Assembly: GCA_016182605.1 (NCBI GenBank)
Contig: JACPGE010000060.1
Location: forward strand, 73,807 to 137,806
Length of the DNA: 64,000 nucleotides
From: Candidatus Hydrogenedentota bacterium
GTDB lineage: Bacteria; Hydrogenedentota; Hydrogenedentia; Hydrogenedentales; JAEUWI01
Reading direction: 5' to 3'
The notes beneath the pieces are model-generated. The model was not told the origin of the DNA. It saw only the letters and a program-made list of their open reading frames with translations, and did no database searches. The position numbers were made by a program, and so were the translations under genes. Positions 24,818 through 33,500 of this stretch are shown here, one piece after another; the first letter of the stretch is position 1, and each line of letters opens with the position of its first letter.

Positions 24818-26428
24818 ATGGGCTTCTTGACGCTGTTTTCTTTTGTCTTTTTCACGGGACTTGTGGGCCTCATCACTTGGATGGTCACCCGCCATGACCA
24901 CTACGACACCTCGGAACGGTACTTCTTGGCCGGGCGCACGCTCACGGGGGGCTATATCGCGGGCTCCCTGCTCCTGACCAACCTTTCCACGGAGCAGATG
25001 GTGGGGCTGAACGGCGCGGCATTCAAGGATGGCCTCAGCGTTATGGCGTGGGAAGTGGTGGCGGCCTTTTCACTGGTGGTAATGGGGCTCTTCTTCCTGC
25101 CGCGCTACCTGCGCAGCGGCATCACCACGGTGCCGCAGTTTTTTGAGGAACGCTTTGACAGCGGTACCCGCGCGATCACCACGTTCCTTTTCATTTCCGC
25201 ATACATGATCGTCTGCCTGCCGATCATCCTCTACACCGGGGCAACCGGGCTTGCGGGCATTCTCGATCTGAAGGCCCTTACCGGCATCCAGTCGGACACC
25301 GCGATCCTGTGGTGCATGGTCTGGCTTATTGGAATCATCGGCTCCATCTATGCCATCTTCGGCGGGCTGCGCGCCGTGGCCGTTTCCGACACGATCAACG
25401 GCTTTGGCCTGCTCACCGGCGGCGTCCTTATTACAGTGCTTGGATTGTGGGCGGTGAACGGCGAAGGCATTCTCCCCGCCCTCCAAACCCTGCGGGAAGC
25501 CCACCCGGAGAAGTACAACTCTGTCGGCGGCCCGGAACAATCGGTGCCCTTCTTCACCTTGTCCACTGGCGTGCTCATCATCAACCTCTTCTACTGGACC
25601 ACGAACCAGCAGATTATTCAGCGCACTCTGGGGGCAAGCAGTCTGGCGGAGGGTCAGCGTGGCGTCTTCATCGCCGGGTTCTTCAAGGTGCTGGCGCCCA
25701 TCATTCTCGTATTGCCCGGCTTGATCGCTTTCCATCTCTACAATGCCGAGGGACTCGCGCCGGACCACGCCTATGGACGCCTGGTGCAGGCCGTTTTACC
25801 CGCACCTTTGGCCGGTTTCTTTGCCGCCGTGATGGTGGGTGCCATTCTCAGTTCGTTCAATTCCGTTTTGAACAGCACGGCCACACTATACAGCCTGGGG
25901 ATCTACCAGCCCATGATGCATCCCGAGGCAACGGAAGCCGAGCTAATCCGGTCCGGGAAACGCTTTGGCTGGGTCATCGCCATCTTGTCCATGATGGTGG
26001 CGCCCCTGCTGGCGGGGCAAGAGAGCATCTTTGCCTACCTGCAGAAGATGAACGGCATCTACTTCATTCCCCTTTTCGCGGTGGTGCTGGTGGGCTTGCT
26101 AACGAAACGCGTGCCGGCCGTGGCGGCGAAAACGGGATTGTTGTTGGGGCTCACCGTCATCCTCTGCGGCTATTTCGTGCCGTATTGCGCGGCCGTGGTC
26201 AGTCAGATCGGCGGCTTCCACTTCCTGGCGCTGGTTTTTCTGGGGCTCATTGCCGTCATGCTGGGCATCGGCGCGATTTATCCCCGGCAGGAAGCCTGGG
26301 TGCACAAGGACGCGGGCGAAGTGGACCTGACACCCTGGAAATACGCCTGGCCGGCGGGGATCGGACTCACCCTGACAGTGGTTTCGATCTACATTTACTT
26401 CGGCGATCTCTCGGTGCTCTCGAAGTAA
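24818..26428 (+). CDS. Sodium:solute symporter (SSS family, SGLT-like)
   Basis: 536 residues with about 14 membrane helices. The early segment ERYFLAGRTLTGGYIAGSLL and the helix with NLSTEQMVGLNG are typical of SGLT-like members. SSFNSVLNSTATLYSLGIYQ carries the sodium-site serines and threonine of TM8. Expected to import a sugar or related compound with Na+. The start at 24818 has GGGGAG 11 bases upstream; the open frame further upstream is not coding. The neighbouring AraC regulator suggests a substrate-responsive pair. Confidence 0.92.
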   Translation: MGFLTLFSFVFFTGLVGLITWMVTRHDHYDTSERYFLAGRTLTGGYIAGSLLLTNLSTEQMVGLNGAAFKDGLSVMAWEVVAAFSLVVMGLFFLPRYLRSGITTVPQFFEERFDSGTRAITTFLFISAYMIVCLPIILYTGATGLAGILDLKALTGIQSDTAILWCMVWLIGIIGSIYAIFGGLRAVAVSDTINGFGLLTGGVLITVLGLWAVNGEGILPALQTLREAHPEKYNSVGGPEQSVPFFTLSTGVLIINLFYWTTNQQIIQRTLGASSLAEGQRGVFIAGFFKVLAPIILVLPGLIAFHLYNAEGLAPDHAYGRLVQAVLPAPLAGFFAAVMVGAILSSFNSVLNSTATLYSLGIYQPMMHPEATEAELIRSGKRFGWVIAILSMMVAPLLAGQESIFAYLQKMNGIYFIPLFAVVLVGLLTKRVPAVAAKTGLLLGLTVILCGYFVPYCAAVVSQIGGFHFLALVFLGLIAVMLGIGAIYPRQEAWVHKDAGEVDLTPWKYAWPAGIGLTLTVVSIYIYFGDLSVLSK

Positions 26429-26469
26429 CTCCTTGAGGACCGCGGCCTGTTCCGCCTCACGGACAAGCC

Positions 26470-27927
26470 TTAACGTGTCTGGTGCACTTCTTCGTGAAGC
26501 ACCGCGCCATGGACATCGTGATGCCGCAGCGTGAGCCGGGGCATGCCGTCGGGATGCTCCAGCGCGGCAGAGAGGAAACCTCCCACAATATTCAGATAGC
26601 GGTGCATCGGCTCGCGCTGATCTTCGCTGAAGCCGCCGGCGTGGACATTGCTTGTTGGGCCAGAGCAGTATTCGCGCAAGCCCGTATCCGGATCTTCAGA
26701 AACGTATTGCCAGTGACGATCGCCACAGATAACAATCATGTTCGACTGGGCGCTGATGAACTTGCGGAGTTCATCGCCCTCATGGGTGAAGCCCCTGTTG
26801 GCGTGGTTGTCGTTCTTCGTGCCACGATCCGGACCCACCAGCGGTGTGGGACTGATAAGGATACGGAACGTGGCATCAGACGCTTGAACGGTCTCTTTAA
26901 ACCAGGCCTTCTGCTTCTCGCCCCAGATGGTCTTGTCCGGCCCGTCGGGCTGATTGTTTGGCGAGCGGAAATCGCGCCCTTCCGGCAACCAGATTTGCAG
27001 GTCCTTTCCCCAGCGGAACGTGCGCCAGGTGTGCTCGCCCATGGGCACTTGCTCAAGAAAGACGGCCTGACCCTGCGCGAAGGTGAAATCGCGCATCAAA
27101 TCATTCTGCATGGCGGGCCAGCAATCGTTCTGCCAGGTGTCGTGATCGTCTTTGATGAAATAGCTCGCAACCTCGTTATGAAAGGCCCTTTGGAATGGCA
27201 GCGCGTAGAGGCAATTCCACTTGTGCCGCGCAAGCGCCACGGAATGCGCGTAGGGCGATACCTTGTCGTAATAAACAATATCGCCTGTATGCACAAAGAA
27301 GTTGGGCTTCATTTTCAGCATGGCATCGTAAATGTTGTGGCCGTTGACGGGGTCGTCGCGCCGGGCGAAGTCCTGCCCGGTGACCACAGTGAAAGACACA
27401 TCTCGTGGATCGGCCGCGGCAGGTGCGGTGGCGAAGTGGGCCGTGAGAGACGGGCCCGGCGTGCCATCAGGCGCGCGGCATTCCACCAGCACGGCATAGT
27501 GTGTGGCCGGCGAAAGCCCCTCAAGCCGGGCCTGGTGCGTGAAGTCGCGTTCAGGATTCACGGGGGTCCATTCCCCCGCCATTGCAGGGACAGCATCACC
27601 ATCGGGTGTACAGGTTACCCGGATCCCGCCTGGGCCGCCGGGCATCGCATACTCCATGTCTTTCAGGGCCCGGCCTTCGGGAATCTGGGGGGCCTCGAAG
27701 GAATAGCGCCCCGCGCCAAGGCGTTTGGGCTCCTGGGTGGGAAACGGGAGCCCGTCCGCGGAAATCTCAGGCCGATCCGTCAGGCGTATCCAGACGATGG
27801 CTCCGTCTGAAGTCACTTCGCCAATCTTTACGCCGTTGCCCTGAAAAGGAGCCGCATGCAAAAAGTTCGGAGCAAGAAAGGCCATACAGAACGCAAGACA
27901 TAGGCACGACCGGTTGTGTCTCATCAT
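26470..27927 (-). CDS. PhoD-like exported phosphatase
   Basis: 485-residue calcineurin-like phosphoesterase of the PhoD family, secreted via an N-terminal signal (MMRHNRSCLCLAFCMAFLAP, cut after HAA). An N-terminal fibronectin-like domain covers about 30-165. Metal motifs follow: VVTGQDF, HTGDIVYYD, KDDHDTWQND and VICGDRHWQY. It releases phosphate from phosphodiesters or monoesters, or may hydrolyse sulfated or glycan-linked esters. The start is chosen at the double Met before the signal peptide, with AGGAC about 10 bases upstream. Confidence 0.9.
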   Translation of the reverse strand: MMRHNRSCLCLAFCMAFLAPNFLHAAPFQGNGVKIGEVTSDGAIVWIRLTDRPEISADGLPFPTQEPKRLGAGRYSFEAPQIPEGRALKDMEYAMPGGPGGIRVTCTPDGDAVPAMAGEWTPVNPERDFTHQARLEGLSPATHYAVLVECRAPDGTPGPSLTAHFATAPAAADPRDVSFTVVTGQDFARRDDPVNGHNIYDAMLKMKPNFFVHTGDIVYYDKVSPYAHSVALARHKWNCLYALPFQRAFHNEVASYFIKDDHDTWQNDCWPAMQNDLMRDFTFAQGQAVFLEQVPMGEHTWRTFRWGKDLQIWLPEGRDFRSPNNQPDGPDKTIWGEKQKAWFKETVQASDATFRILISPTPLVGPDRGTKNDNHANRGFTHEGDELRKFISAQSNMIVICGDRHWQYVSEDPDTGLREYCSGPTSNVHAGGFSEDQREPMHRYLNIVGGFLSAALEHPDGMPRLTLRHHDVHGAVLHEEVHQTR

Positions 27928-28112
27928 TGGGGACTGTCCTTGGTGAAGGTATTGCACAACGTCGAATTTATGAGCGGCATGCGTTGGGACAGAGGGCAGT
28001 ATCCCCCATGTGCAACGGGAATGCAAGGCCGGAAATGCGCATGTAATGTTGGAAGCGATGAAACGACCCATGTAAAAGCTGGACGTAGAACATAACTCGG
28101 AAGGGCGGAATC

Positions 28113-28565
28113 ATGCTGAATCTCACTTTATTGCAGCAAGGACGGCGCATGTACGCGCACACCATTGCCGATCTGTCGACGGAGCAATTGTTGAAGATCC
28201 CGCCGGGGTTCAAGAACAACATTCTGTGGAACGTGGGCCATGTGGTGGTGGCCCAGCAGATGATCTGCTACAGGTTGTCCAGTGTGCCGATGTATGTGGA
28301 TGACGCGTTGGTGGCGCAATTCAAAAACGGCACGTCGCCAGAAACCTGGAGCGAAACGCCGGACATCGATCGCATCAAAGGGCTGCTGCTGGATCTGCCC
28401 GATCGTTTCGTGGCGGATTACGAGGCGGGAAAATTCACCGCCTATCACACCTACACCACCTCCACCGGCGTGGAACTGGACAGCTTCGACAAGGGAACCG
28501 CCTTCAATCTCTTTCACGAGGGTCTGCATCTGGGCGTCATCATGGCGCTGAAGAAACTGGTGTAA
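28113..28565 (+). CDS. DinB-like four-helix protein
   Basis: 150 residues of the DinB/YfiT superfamily. Possible metal-binding histidines are His47 (NILWNVGHVVVAQ) and a C-terminal HEGLHLG pair, as in family members that act as thiol transferases or hydrolases. A GGAA-type SD precedes the ATG. Substrate unknown. A promoter for the next gene begins right after its stop. Confidence 0.85.
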   Translation: MLNLTLLQQGRRMYAHTIADLSTEQLLKIPPGFKNNILWNVGHVVVAQQMICYRLSSVPMYVDDALVAQFKNGTSPETWSETPDIDRIKGLLLDLPDRFVADYEAGKFTAYHTYTTSTGVELDSFDKGTAFNLFHEGLHLGVIMALKKLV

Positions 28566-28571
28566 AGCCCA

Positions 28572-28600
28572 TTGACATCCGGTCCCGCCTCCTCTAGAGT
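28572..28600 (+). promoter_or_regulatory. Sigma-70-type promoter for the DUF3089 gene
   Basis: TTGACA at 28572-28577, 17-base spacer, TAGAGT at 28595-28600. It lies 66 bases upstream of the AGGAG SD at 28662-28666. Confidence 0.65.
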
Positions 28601-28670
28601 CTCCTGAGTGCGATGCTTCCGCGGGGCACGCTTACGTGCTTGCGCGCCCCGCGGACACTCCAGGAGACTC
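28597..28670 (+). repeat. Long inverted repeat spanning promoter end to Shine-Dalgarno
   Basis: The outer arms GAGTCTCCTGAGTG (28597-28610) and CACTCCAGGAGACTC (28656-28670) pair with one bulge; the right arm contains the SD AGGAG. The inner arms CCGCGGGGC (28619-28627) and GCCCCGCGG (28646-28654) pair perfectly, and the loop contains a further GCACG/CGTGC hairpin. In RNA the inner hairpin would sit directly upstream of the SD. The left outer arm overlaps the -10 box, so it may act at DNA level. Confidence 0.6.
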
Positions 28671-28672
28671 CC

Positions 28673-29839
28673 ATGACCCTGCGGAAAAAAATACTGGCCG
28701 GCATTGCCGGATTGACGCTCGGCGGAGCCGCACTGGCTATTGTGTTTCGCGCCGCGCTGCTGCTTTTTGTGTTTGGCCTGATTATCCGGCCGCGCATGGA
28801 TTTCGATCCTGCCGCCGCACCGGCGCCGCCGGACTATACCCAGATCTCCGCCTGGGCGGCCCATCCAGACAGCGGCGATGCAAGCGACTGGACGCCCAAG
28901 GATCTGGTTGAACCGGAAAACCCGCTGAAAGACAAGGTGGCCGTATTCTATATACATCCCACGGGCTTCTTCGGGCGCGGCAACTGGAACGCGCGGATAG
29001 ACGCGCGCAGCACGCCGGGCATTCCCGTGGAGGCGATGCTGGTGAGTCAGGCCAGCGCCTTCAACGGATGCGGGCGCGTCTATGCGCCGAAGTACCGCCA
29101 AGCCACACTGTATTCCTTTTTCGAGCCCTCCCGCGCGCCGGAGAAGAAGAACGGTTACCAGGCGCTGGAACTGGCGTACAGCGACGTGGCGCGCGCCTTT
29201 GATCATTTCATAGAGCATGAGTGCCAGGGCCGCCCCTTCATTGTCGCCGGACACAGTCAGGGCGCGCAGCATGCCATGCGGCTGATTGCGGAGAGGATCG
29301 ACCAGACGCCCCTGTACGAACGGCTCATTGCCGCGTACGCGATCGGCTACAGCATGCCGGAGGACCTCTTCACGCGGGTCTACACGAACGTGAAGCCGTG
29401 CACCTCGCCCGCACAGACCGGATGCGTCATCCATTGGGACACTTTCAAGGAAGGCTCAACGCCGGAGAACCTGGGCTTCCATTATTATCCCGGGGGCTGG
29501 GAAAGCGCGGCCGGGAAGAAGCGCTACTGTGTGAATCCGCTGACCTGGACCTCGGAAACCACGCGCGCGCCTGCATCGCTCAACAGCGGGGCGCTGATCG
29601 TCAACGCGGAAGGTGAGATCGGCGCTGCGTCCATGTTGAAGCTCTCCGCGGAGCACACTTGGGCGGAATGTCACGACGGGGTATTGTGGGTGAAGGACCA
29701 GGCGGGCACGCCCTTCGCCGGGCGCCTTGCGCTGGAAGGCAGCTACCACGTCCACGACTACAACCTGTTCTGGATGAACATCCGTCAGAATGCCGCCGTG
29801 CGCGCAAAGGCGTGGCTGGAGAACCGCCCCGGGGCCTGA
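28673..29839 (+). CDS. DUF3089 alpha/beta-hydrolase-like membrane-anchored protein
   Basis: 388 residues. An N-terminal signal anchor (about 5-40: ILAGIAGLTLGGAALAIVFR) is followed by a DUF3089 domain: VAVFYIHPTGFFG, the nucleophile elbow GHSQGA near residue 195, and VHDYNLFWMNIRQNAAVRA with the C-terminal His and acidic residues. Activity is probably esterase- or lipase-like and unproven in the family. ATG 28673 is chosen because AGGAG lies six bases upstream and the signal begins there. Confidence 0.88.
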   Translation: MTLRKKILAGIAGLTLGGAALAIVFRAALLLFVFGLIIRPRMDFDPAAAPAPPDYTQISAWAAHPDSGDASDWTPKDLVEPENPLKDKVAVFYIHPTGFFGRGNWNARIDARSTPGIPVEAMLVSQASAFNGCGRVYAPKYRQATLYSFFEPSRAPEKKNGYQALELAYSDVARAFDHFIEHECQGRPFIVAGHSQGAQHAMRLIAERIDQTPLYERLIAAYAIGYSMPEDLFTRVYTNVKPCTSPAQTGCVIHWDTFKEGSTPENLGFHYYPGGWESAAGKKRYCVNPLTWTSETTRAPASLNSGALIVNAEGEIGAASMLKLSAEHTWAECHDGVLWVKDQAGTPFAGRLALEGSYHVHDYNLFWMNIRQNAAVRAKAWLENRPGA

Positions 29840-29905
29840 GTACCCGGAATCGGCGGAACACAAGCTCAACGGCGTTCTCCATGCACAAGATCGCGAACCC
29901 GCAAT

Positions 29906-31429
29906 CTACCCAAGTTGCATGCGCCCGCGCTTCAAGAGATTGCTCGTGATCTTCTGCACACGCTCGTCCGGGCCGTGCGGACGGCCAAAATGAGAGTAAG
30001 GCAGCATATGTCCGGGCGGTGTGCTCAAGCCTTGCGCCCACCAGATCGTGGAGGCATTGAAGACCCAGTTGCCCTTGGGACCGGGGTACAGCGTCGCCGT
30101 CCAGTGAGCGATCTCATCCCCCGCATTGGTGGCCTCCCCCTCCGCCACCACAACAAGTCCCGGTATGGGCGCGGGATCGCCGTGAAATTCCCAGCCGACA
30201 AGCCCTGGAATGGCGTCGCCCTTCTTCACCCCGGTGCCCTCGAAAATCCACGAATCGGGATCCGCGATTATCCAGTCGCCGGATCCATTGAAAGGCGAGA
30301 TCGTGCGCGCGCCGATAAGCATGTTTTCCTTCGGACCCTCCATCGGGAAGGGACCCATCTTGTCCTCTTCTTCCGGAAGGAGGCCGCCGTAGCGCCCGGC
30401 ACGGGTGAGCGTGCGGTGGGGCGTGCCGTTCGAGGCGGCTTCCATAGGGGCGACGAAACAGCAGGTGTTGCCGGAGAAGAACGCGGCGTTCACGCCTTCA
30501 TCGATGGCATGTTTCACATGATTGAATTGATCCAGGCTCCAGTATTCGTCGTGCCCCACGGAGAGAAACGTCTTTGCGCGCAGCAGGGTCTCCGCGCTCG
30601 CATGTACATCCGTGTTGGAGCAGTAGGTGACATCGTAGCCCTGCTCTTCGAGCCAGTACGCCAAGGGAAACTCCCAAAGCAGGAATTCTCCCGAGCCCTG
30701 GGAGAGCGGCGCGTCGAGGATCTGGCAGTACTTGCCATAGGGACGATCATAACTTACGCGGATGCCGGGCTTGAGGGCCCAGGAGCTTTGGCCGTCGTCG
30801 TAGAGGGCAAAGTTGTCCGGCCAACGGTTGTAGGCCTGCCAGGTGTTGTCACTGCACTGGAAGAGAAGATCGGCCTGGCGCGCGTCACGCACAATAAACA
30901 CGATATAACTCTGGTAGCGATCCTCGACCAGCGAGAGCTTGCCAAGGTACACGCCGCTGAGCCAGTCTTCCGGAATAGTGAGTGTGGCGCACGTGCTCCA
31001 GACGCACTCGCGCACCCGCTCCGCGCCCACCGGCGGGTCGGGCTGCACCGTGCCTTCGAAAGGCCCAAGCTGCATCATGTGGCGTCCGCCGTCGCCCCCA
31101 TAGTAGCCCATGCGGTAAATGTCCAGCGTGAAGGGACCGGCTGGATTCGTGCTCACCATGATATCCATGGTCTCACCCGCGCTGACGCTCGCACGGGACA
31201 CGAAACCTTCGATGAGCGGCGAGCGCCATTGGGTCTTGGGGTCGACGCGCGTATAGGTGAGTTGCCAGTCTGTGGTGCCGGGTTTGGCGTTTTCTTCCCG
31301 GATGCGGTTCAACGGCGCGCGGGCTGCCGAAGCAGGGGGCGCACCCAGACCTGCAGCGATGGTGCCGGCCGCGGCGCCCTTCAGAAGATTGCGGCGGGAG
31401 AGTTTCTTGGGGGGGTGATCGTTGGACAT
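29906..31429 (-). CDS. Tat-exported N,N-dimethylformamidase-like protein
   Basis: 507 residues with a twin-arginine signal (LSRRNLLKGAAAGTIAAGLG). An immunoglobulin-like region (about 60-180) is followed by a DMFase-beta-like domain containing FQCSDNTWQAYNRWPDNFAL, VSYDRPYG, SVGHDEYWSLDQFNHV and FFSGNTCCF. Characterised DMFase binds Fe through Tyr/Tyr/Glu. The natural substrate here is unknown; many such proteins are annotated only by this domain. It is followed downstream by the convergent DUF3089 gene. Confidence 0.85.
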   Translation of the reverse strand: MSNDHPPKKLSRRNLLKGAAAGTIAAGLGAPPASAARAPLNRIREENAKPGTTDWQLTYTRVDPKTQWRSPLIEGFVSRASVSAGETMDIMVSTNPAGPFTLDIYRMGYYGGDGGRHMMQLGPFEGTVQPDPPVGAERVRECVWSTCATLTIPEDWLSGVYLGKLSLVEDRYQSYIVFIVRDARQADLLFQCSDNTWQAYNRWPDNFALYDDGQSSWALKPGIRVSYDRPYGKYCQILDAPLSQGSGEFLLWEFPLAYWLEEQGYDVTYCSNTDVHASAETLLRAKTFLSVGHDEYWSLDQFNHVKHAIDEGVNAAFFSGNTCCFVAPMEAASNGTPHRTLTRAGRYGGLLPEEEDKMGPFPMEGPKENMLIGARTISPFNGSGDWIIADPDSWIFEGTGVKKGDAIPGLVGWEFHGDPAPIPGLVVVAEGEATNAGDEIAHWTATLYPGPKGNWVFNASTIWWAQGLSTPPGHMLPYSHFGRPHGPDERVQKITSNLLKRGRMQLG

Positions 31430-31439
31430 GGAGGGCCTT

Positions 31440-32039
31440 TCAGGGTGCTTCCAGGATACGCTTCACGAGACGACAGACGGTCGTTCCACCCGGCTTTCTC
31501 GGCCAATCTGTACAGGGCGGCGAATCTCGAAGTTCGGCACGGCGGATGGCCTCCGCAACGCGAATACGATCAAAGTATTTGACTTCCAGATGCTTGGAAT
31601 AGTCAGGAATATGGATCCGAAGCCGTCTTCGGCATTCCATCGGGTTCTTGATGGCGGTTCCATCTTCGAAGTGAAGCAGGAGCCAATACTCAAAACAGGG
31701 ATTGCTCAATGCCAATCCGAATCGGTCGTCCCCGCACGACCACGCATGAAGTTGTTCCAGGTCGAACTCACTCCAGGTGTCGCGGTCAACAACCAGCCAA
31801 GCCGCGTCGGACAGCGCCAGATCCTCGTTCTGAATCCACGATTTCAAGCGTTTGAGCACGTGCAGCGGGGCACTCTTGTCATGACTCTTCAGGCATCTTA
31901 TTTTTACGGTGACGCTCAATGAATCCAGCAGTCCAAAATATGCGGGCTCGGTCCGCGAACCCTCCACCGCAAGTATCACGCGACGCAGATACCGGCGTGC
32001 GCCTCTTCGCCGCCGCACCGCAGGTACTCGCTTCCGCAT
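31440..32039 (-). CDS. rloB: RloB-family protein (AbiL-type partner)
   Basis: 199 residues. The N-terminal TOPRIM-like signature VEGSRTEPAYFGLL is followed by WLVVDRDTW (D-x-D) and ALSNPCFEYWLLLHFED, the three conserved blocks of RloB. The acidic arrangement suggests a metal-dependent nuclease. Its start overlaps the rloA stop by one base (TGATG), so the pair forms an operon. RloA/RloB and AbiLi/AbiLii pairs are linked to phage resistance. Lower GC than the surroundings supports acquisition by transfer. Confidence 0.88.
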   Translation of the reverse strand: MRKRVPAVRRRRGARRYLRRVILAVEGSRTEPAYFGLLDSLSVTVKIRCLKSHDKSAPLHVLKRLKSWIQNEDLALSDAAWLVVDRDTWSEFDLEQLHAWSCGDDRFGLALSNPCFEYWLLLHFEDGTAIKNPMECRRRLRIHIPDYSKHLEVKYFDRIRVAEAIRRAELRDSPPCTDWPRKPGGTTVCRLVKRILEAP

Positions 32040-33382
32040 CAGTCGACTTCATTTCCGTATTGTGCTTCTGCGGATCCAGCCAATACGCCTCCAACAAGCA
32101 ATTTGGGTATCCCACCGAGACGCCCTTGCAGGTAACTCTTGCGTATATCTTTGTCGTTCCGGACATCCTTGAATTCACTGAAAGAGTACAGTGTCGTTTC
32201 ACCATCTCTCTTGCGCTCCGTCACCCACGTTTCATCCCGCCGGAACACCTGTTGATCCATCAGATTCACATCGTGCGTCGTAAAAATGAGCTGAGAGCGG
32301 CCTTTACTTGAGCAAGATTCGAGATAGGCTTCGATTAGTTCCCTGCACAAAAGAGTATGAAGGCTGCGGTCCAATTCGTCAATGAAGTAAACCTTGCCCG
32401 CTTCACCGTTGGCCAACTCCAAAAACGCCGGAGCGAGATCGATGACGCGCCTGGAACCATCGGATTCCTGCGACATATCGAACTGCATGTCGTCGCCATT
32501 GATGTCCTTGTGAAAGCTTACCAGCCGCGCGGCGTGCAACCTGTGGTCTTCCCTTCGCACAAGATACCGTTCATCATCGTTGGAAACAACCCGAACTGCG
32601 GCGCCCTCTCTCAGATTCGCCTCCAGTTCCTGTTTAAGCGCCGTCAATACCGGAATCTGTTCGATCTGCACTTCCTGGACGCCAAGTCGACTCACACCAG
32701 TATCCAGCCGGGTAAGCAACTCGTTCACTGATGCGCTCAATGGGTGGTCCGGACGAAAGAACTGTTCAAAAGGCTCATAGAGGGACGACGGACCGATCAA
32801 TACCAGCTTATCGCGAAACCAGTCGTAGACCGGGCGAAAGTCTTGAATATTCTGCGAGACCGCGTTGGTCAGAAAAAGCTGGTTCGCCCGCGTGCCATCG
32901 AATACGATTTGCAAACGCTCTCGGCCGGGCAGTTGTTTATGGAGAACGATCTTCGCCTGCATTCGTTCGTAGAGCACCGTCTCGCATGTCTTTCCAAGTC
33001 TGGCCAAGCGTTCAGATTCGACATGCTCCCGGGTGACGGCGAAATCATACGCGTAGATAATCTCGTTCACCAGGATGCGAAACCCGAACCTTACGGGCTC
33101 CGATCGTGCTGAATTATCAAGATTGAACGGCTCGATGGGTATGATCATGTCTGGCCGGGTACCATCGAGAATGAACTGTTTGGAAAAACGCATCGCCTTC
33201 CACAAATTGCTCTTTCCAGAGGCATTCCCGCCGTAAATCGAGGCAATGGGCAAGATTGTGATTTCGTATTTGGGAAGTTGGGCCAATCGTTCCCGGTGTT
33301 GCCGTTCAGATGTGGCTACCATCGTGAGCTTGGCGGTCTCACGAAACGACGTCCAGTTTTCGGTCTCGAATTCCACTAACAT
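32039..33382 (-). CDS. rloA: RloA-like AAA ATPase (AbiL-type)
   Basis: 447-residue ABC/SMC-type ATPase of the AAA_15/21 group. Walker A IYGGNASGKSNLW is at about residues 49-61. The signature-like segment QESDGSRRVIDLAPAFLELA precedes Walker B VYFIDELDRSLH, and the H-loop is IFTTHDVNLM. Such ATPases sit upstream of RloB (and OLD-type nucleases) in anti-phage systems. ATG 33382 (MLVEFETENWTSFRE) is chosen from homologue-like beginnings; an in-frame ATG at 33421 is possible. AT-rich upstream DNA likely holds the promoter. Confidence 0.9.
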   Translation of the reverse strand: MLVEFETENWTSFRETAKLTMVATSERQHRERLAQLPKYEITILPIASIYGGNASGKSNLWKAMRFSKQFILDGTRPDMIIPIEPFNLDNSARSEPVRFGFRILVNEIIYAYDFAVTREHVESERLARLGKTCETVLYERMQAKIVLHKQLPGRERLQIVFDGTRANQLFLTNAVSQNIQDFRPVYDWFRDKLVLIGPSSLYEPFEQFFRPDHPLSASVNELLTRLDTGVSRLGVQEVQIEQIPVLTALKQELEANLREGAAVRVVSNDDERYLVRREDHRLHAARLVSFHKDINGDDMQFDMSQESDGSRRVIDLAPAFLELANGEAGKVYFIDELDRSLHTLLCRELIEAYLESCSSKGRSQLIFTTHDVNLMDQQVFRRDETWVTERKRDGETTLYSFSEFKDVRNDKDIRKSYLQGRLGGIPKLLVGGVLAGSAEAQYGNEVD

Positions 33383-33500
33383 GAAGAATATCCCGAGATT
33401 GTTGGGCACTACCCTGGACAATTATGGCCTATTTTGAGAAATTATGCAAGATTTAGGAGAAAAAATCTCCCAAACCGGAAAAACTCAAGAGGCCCGCTAT

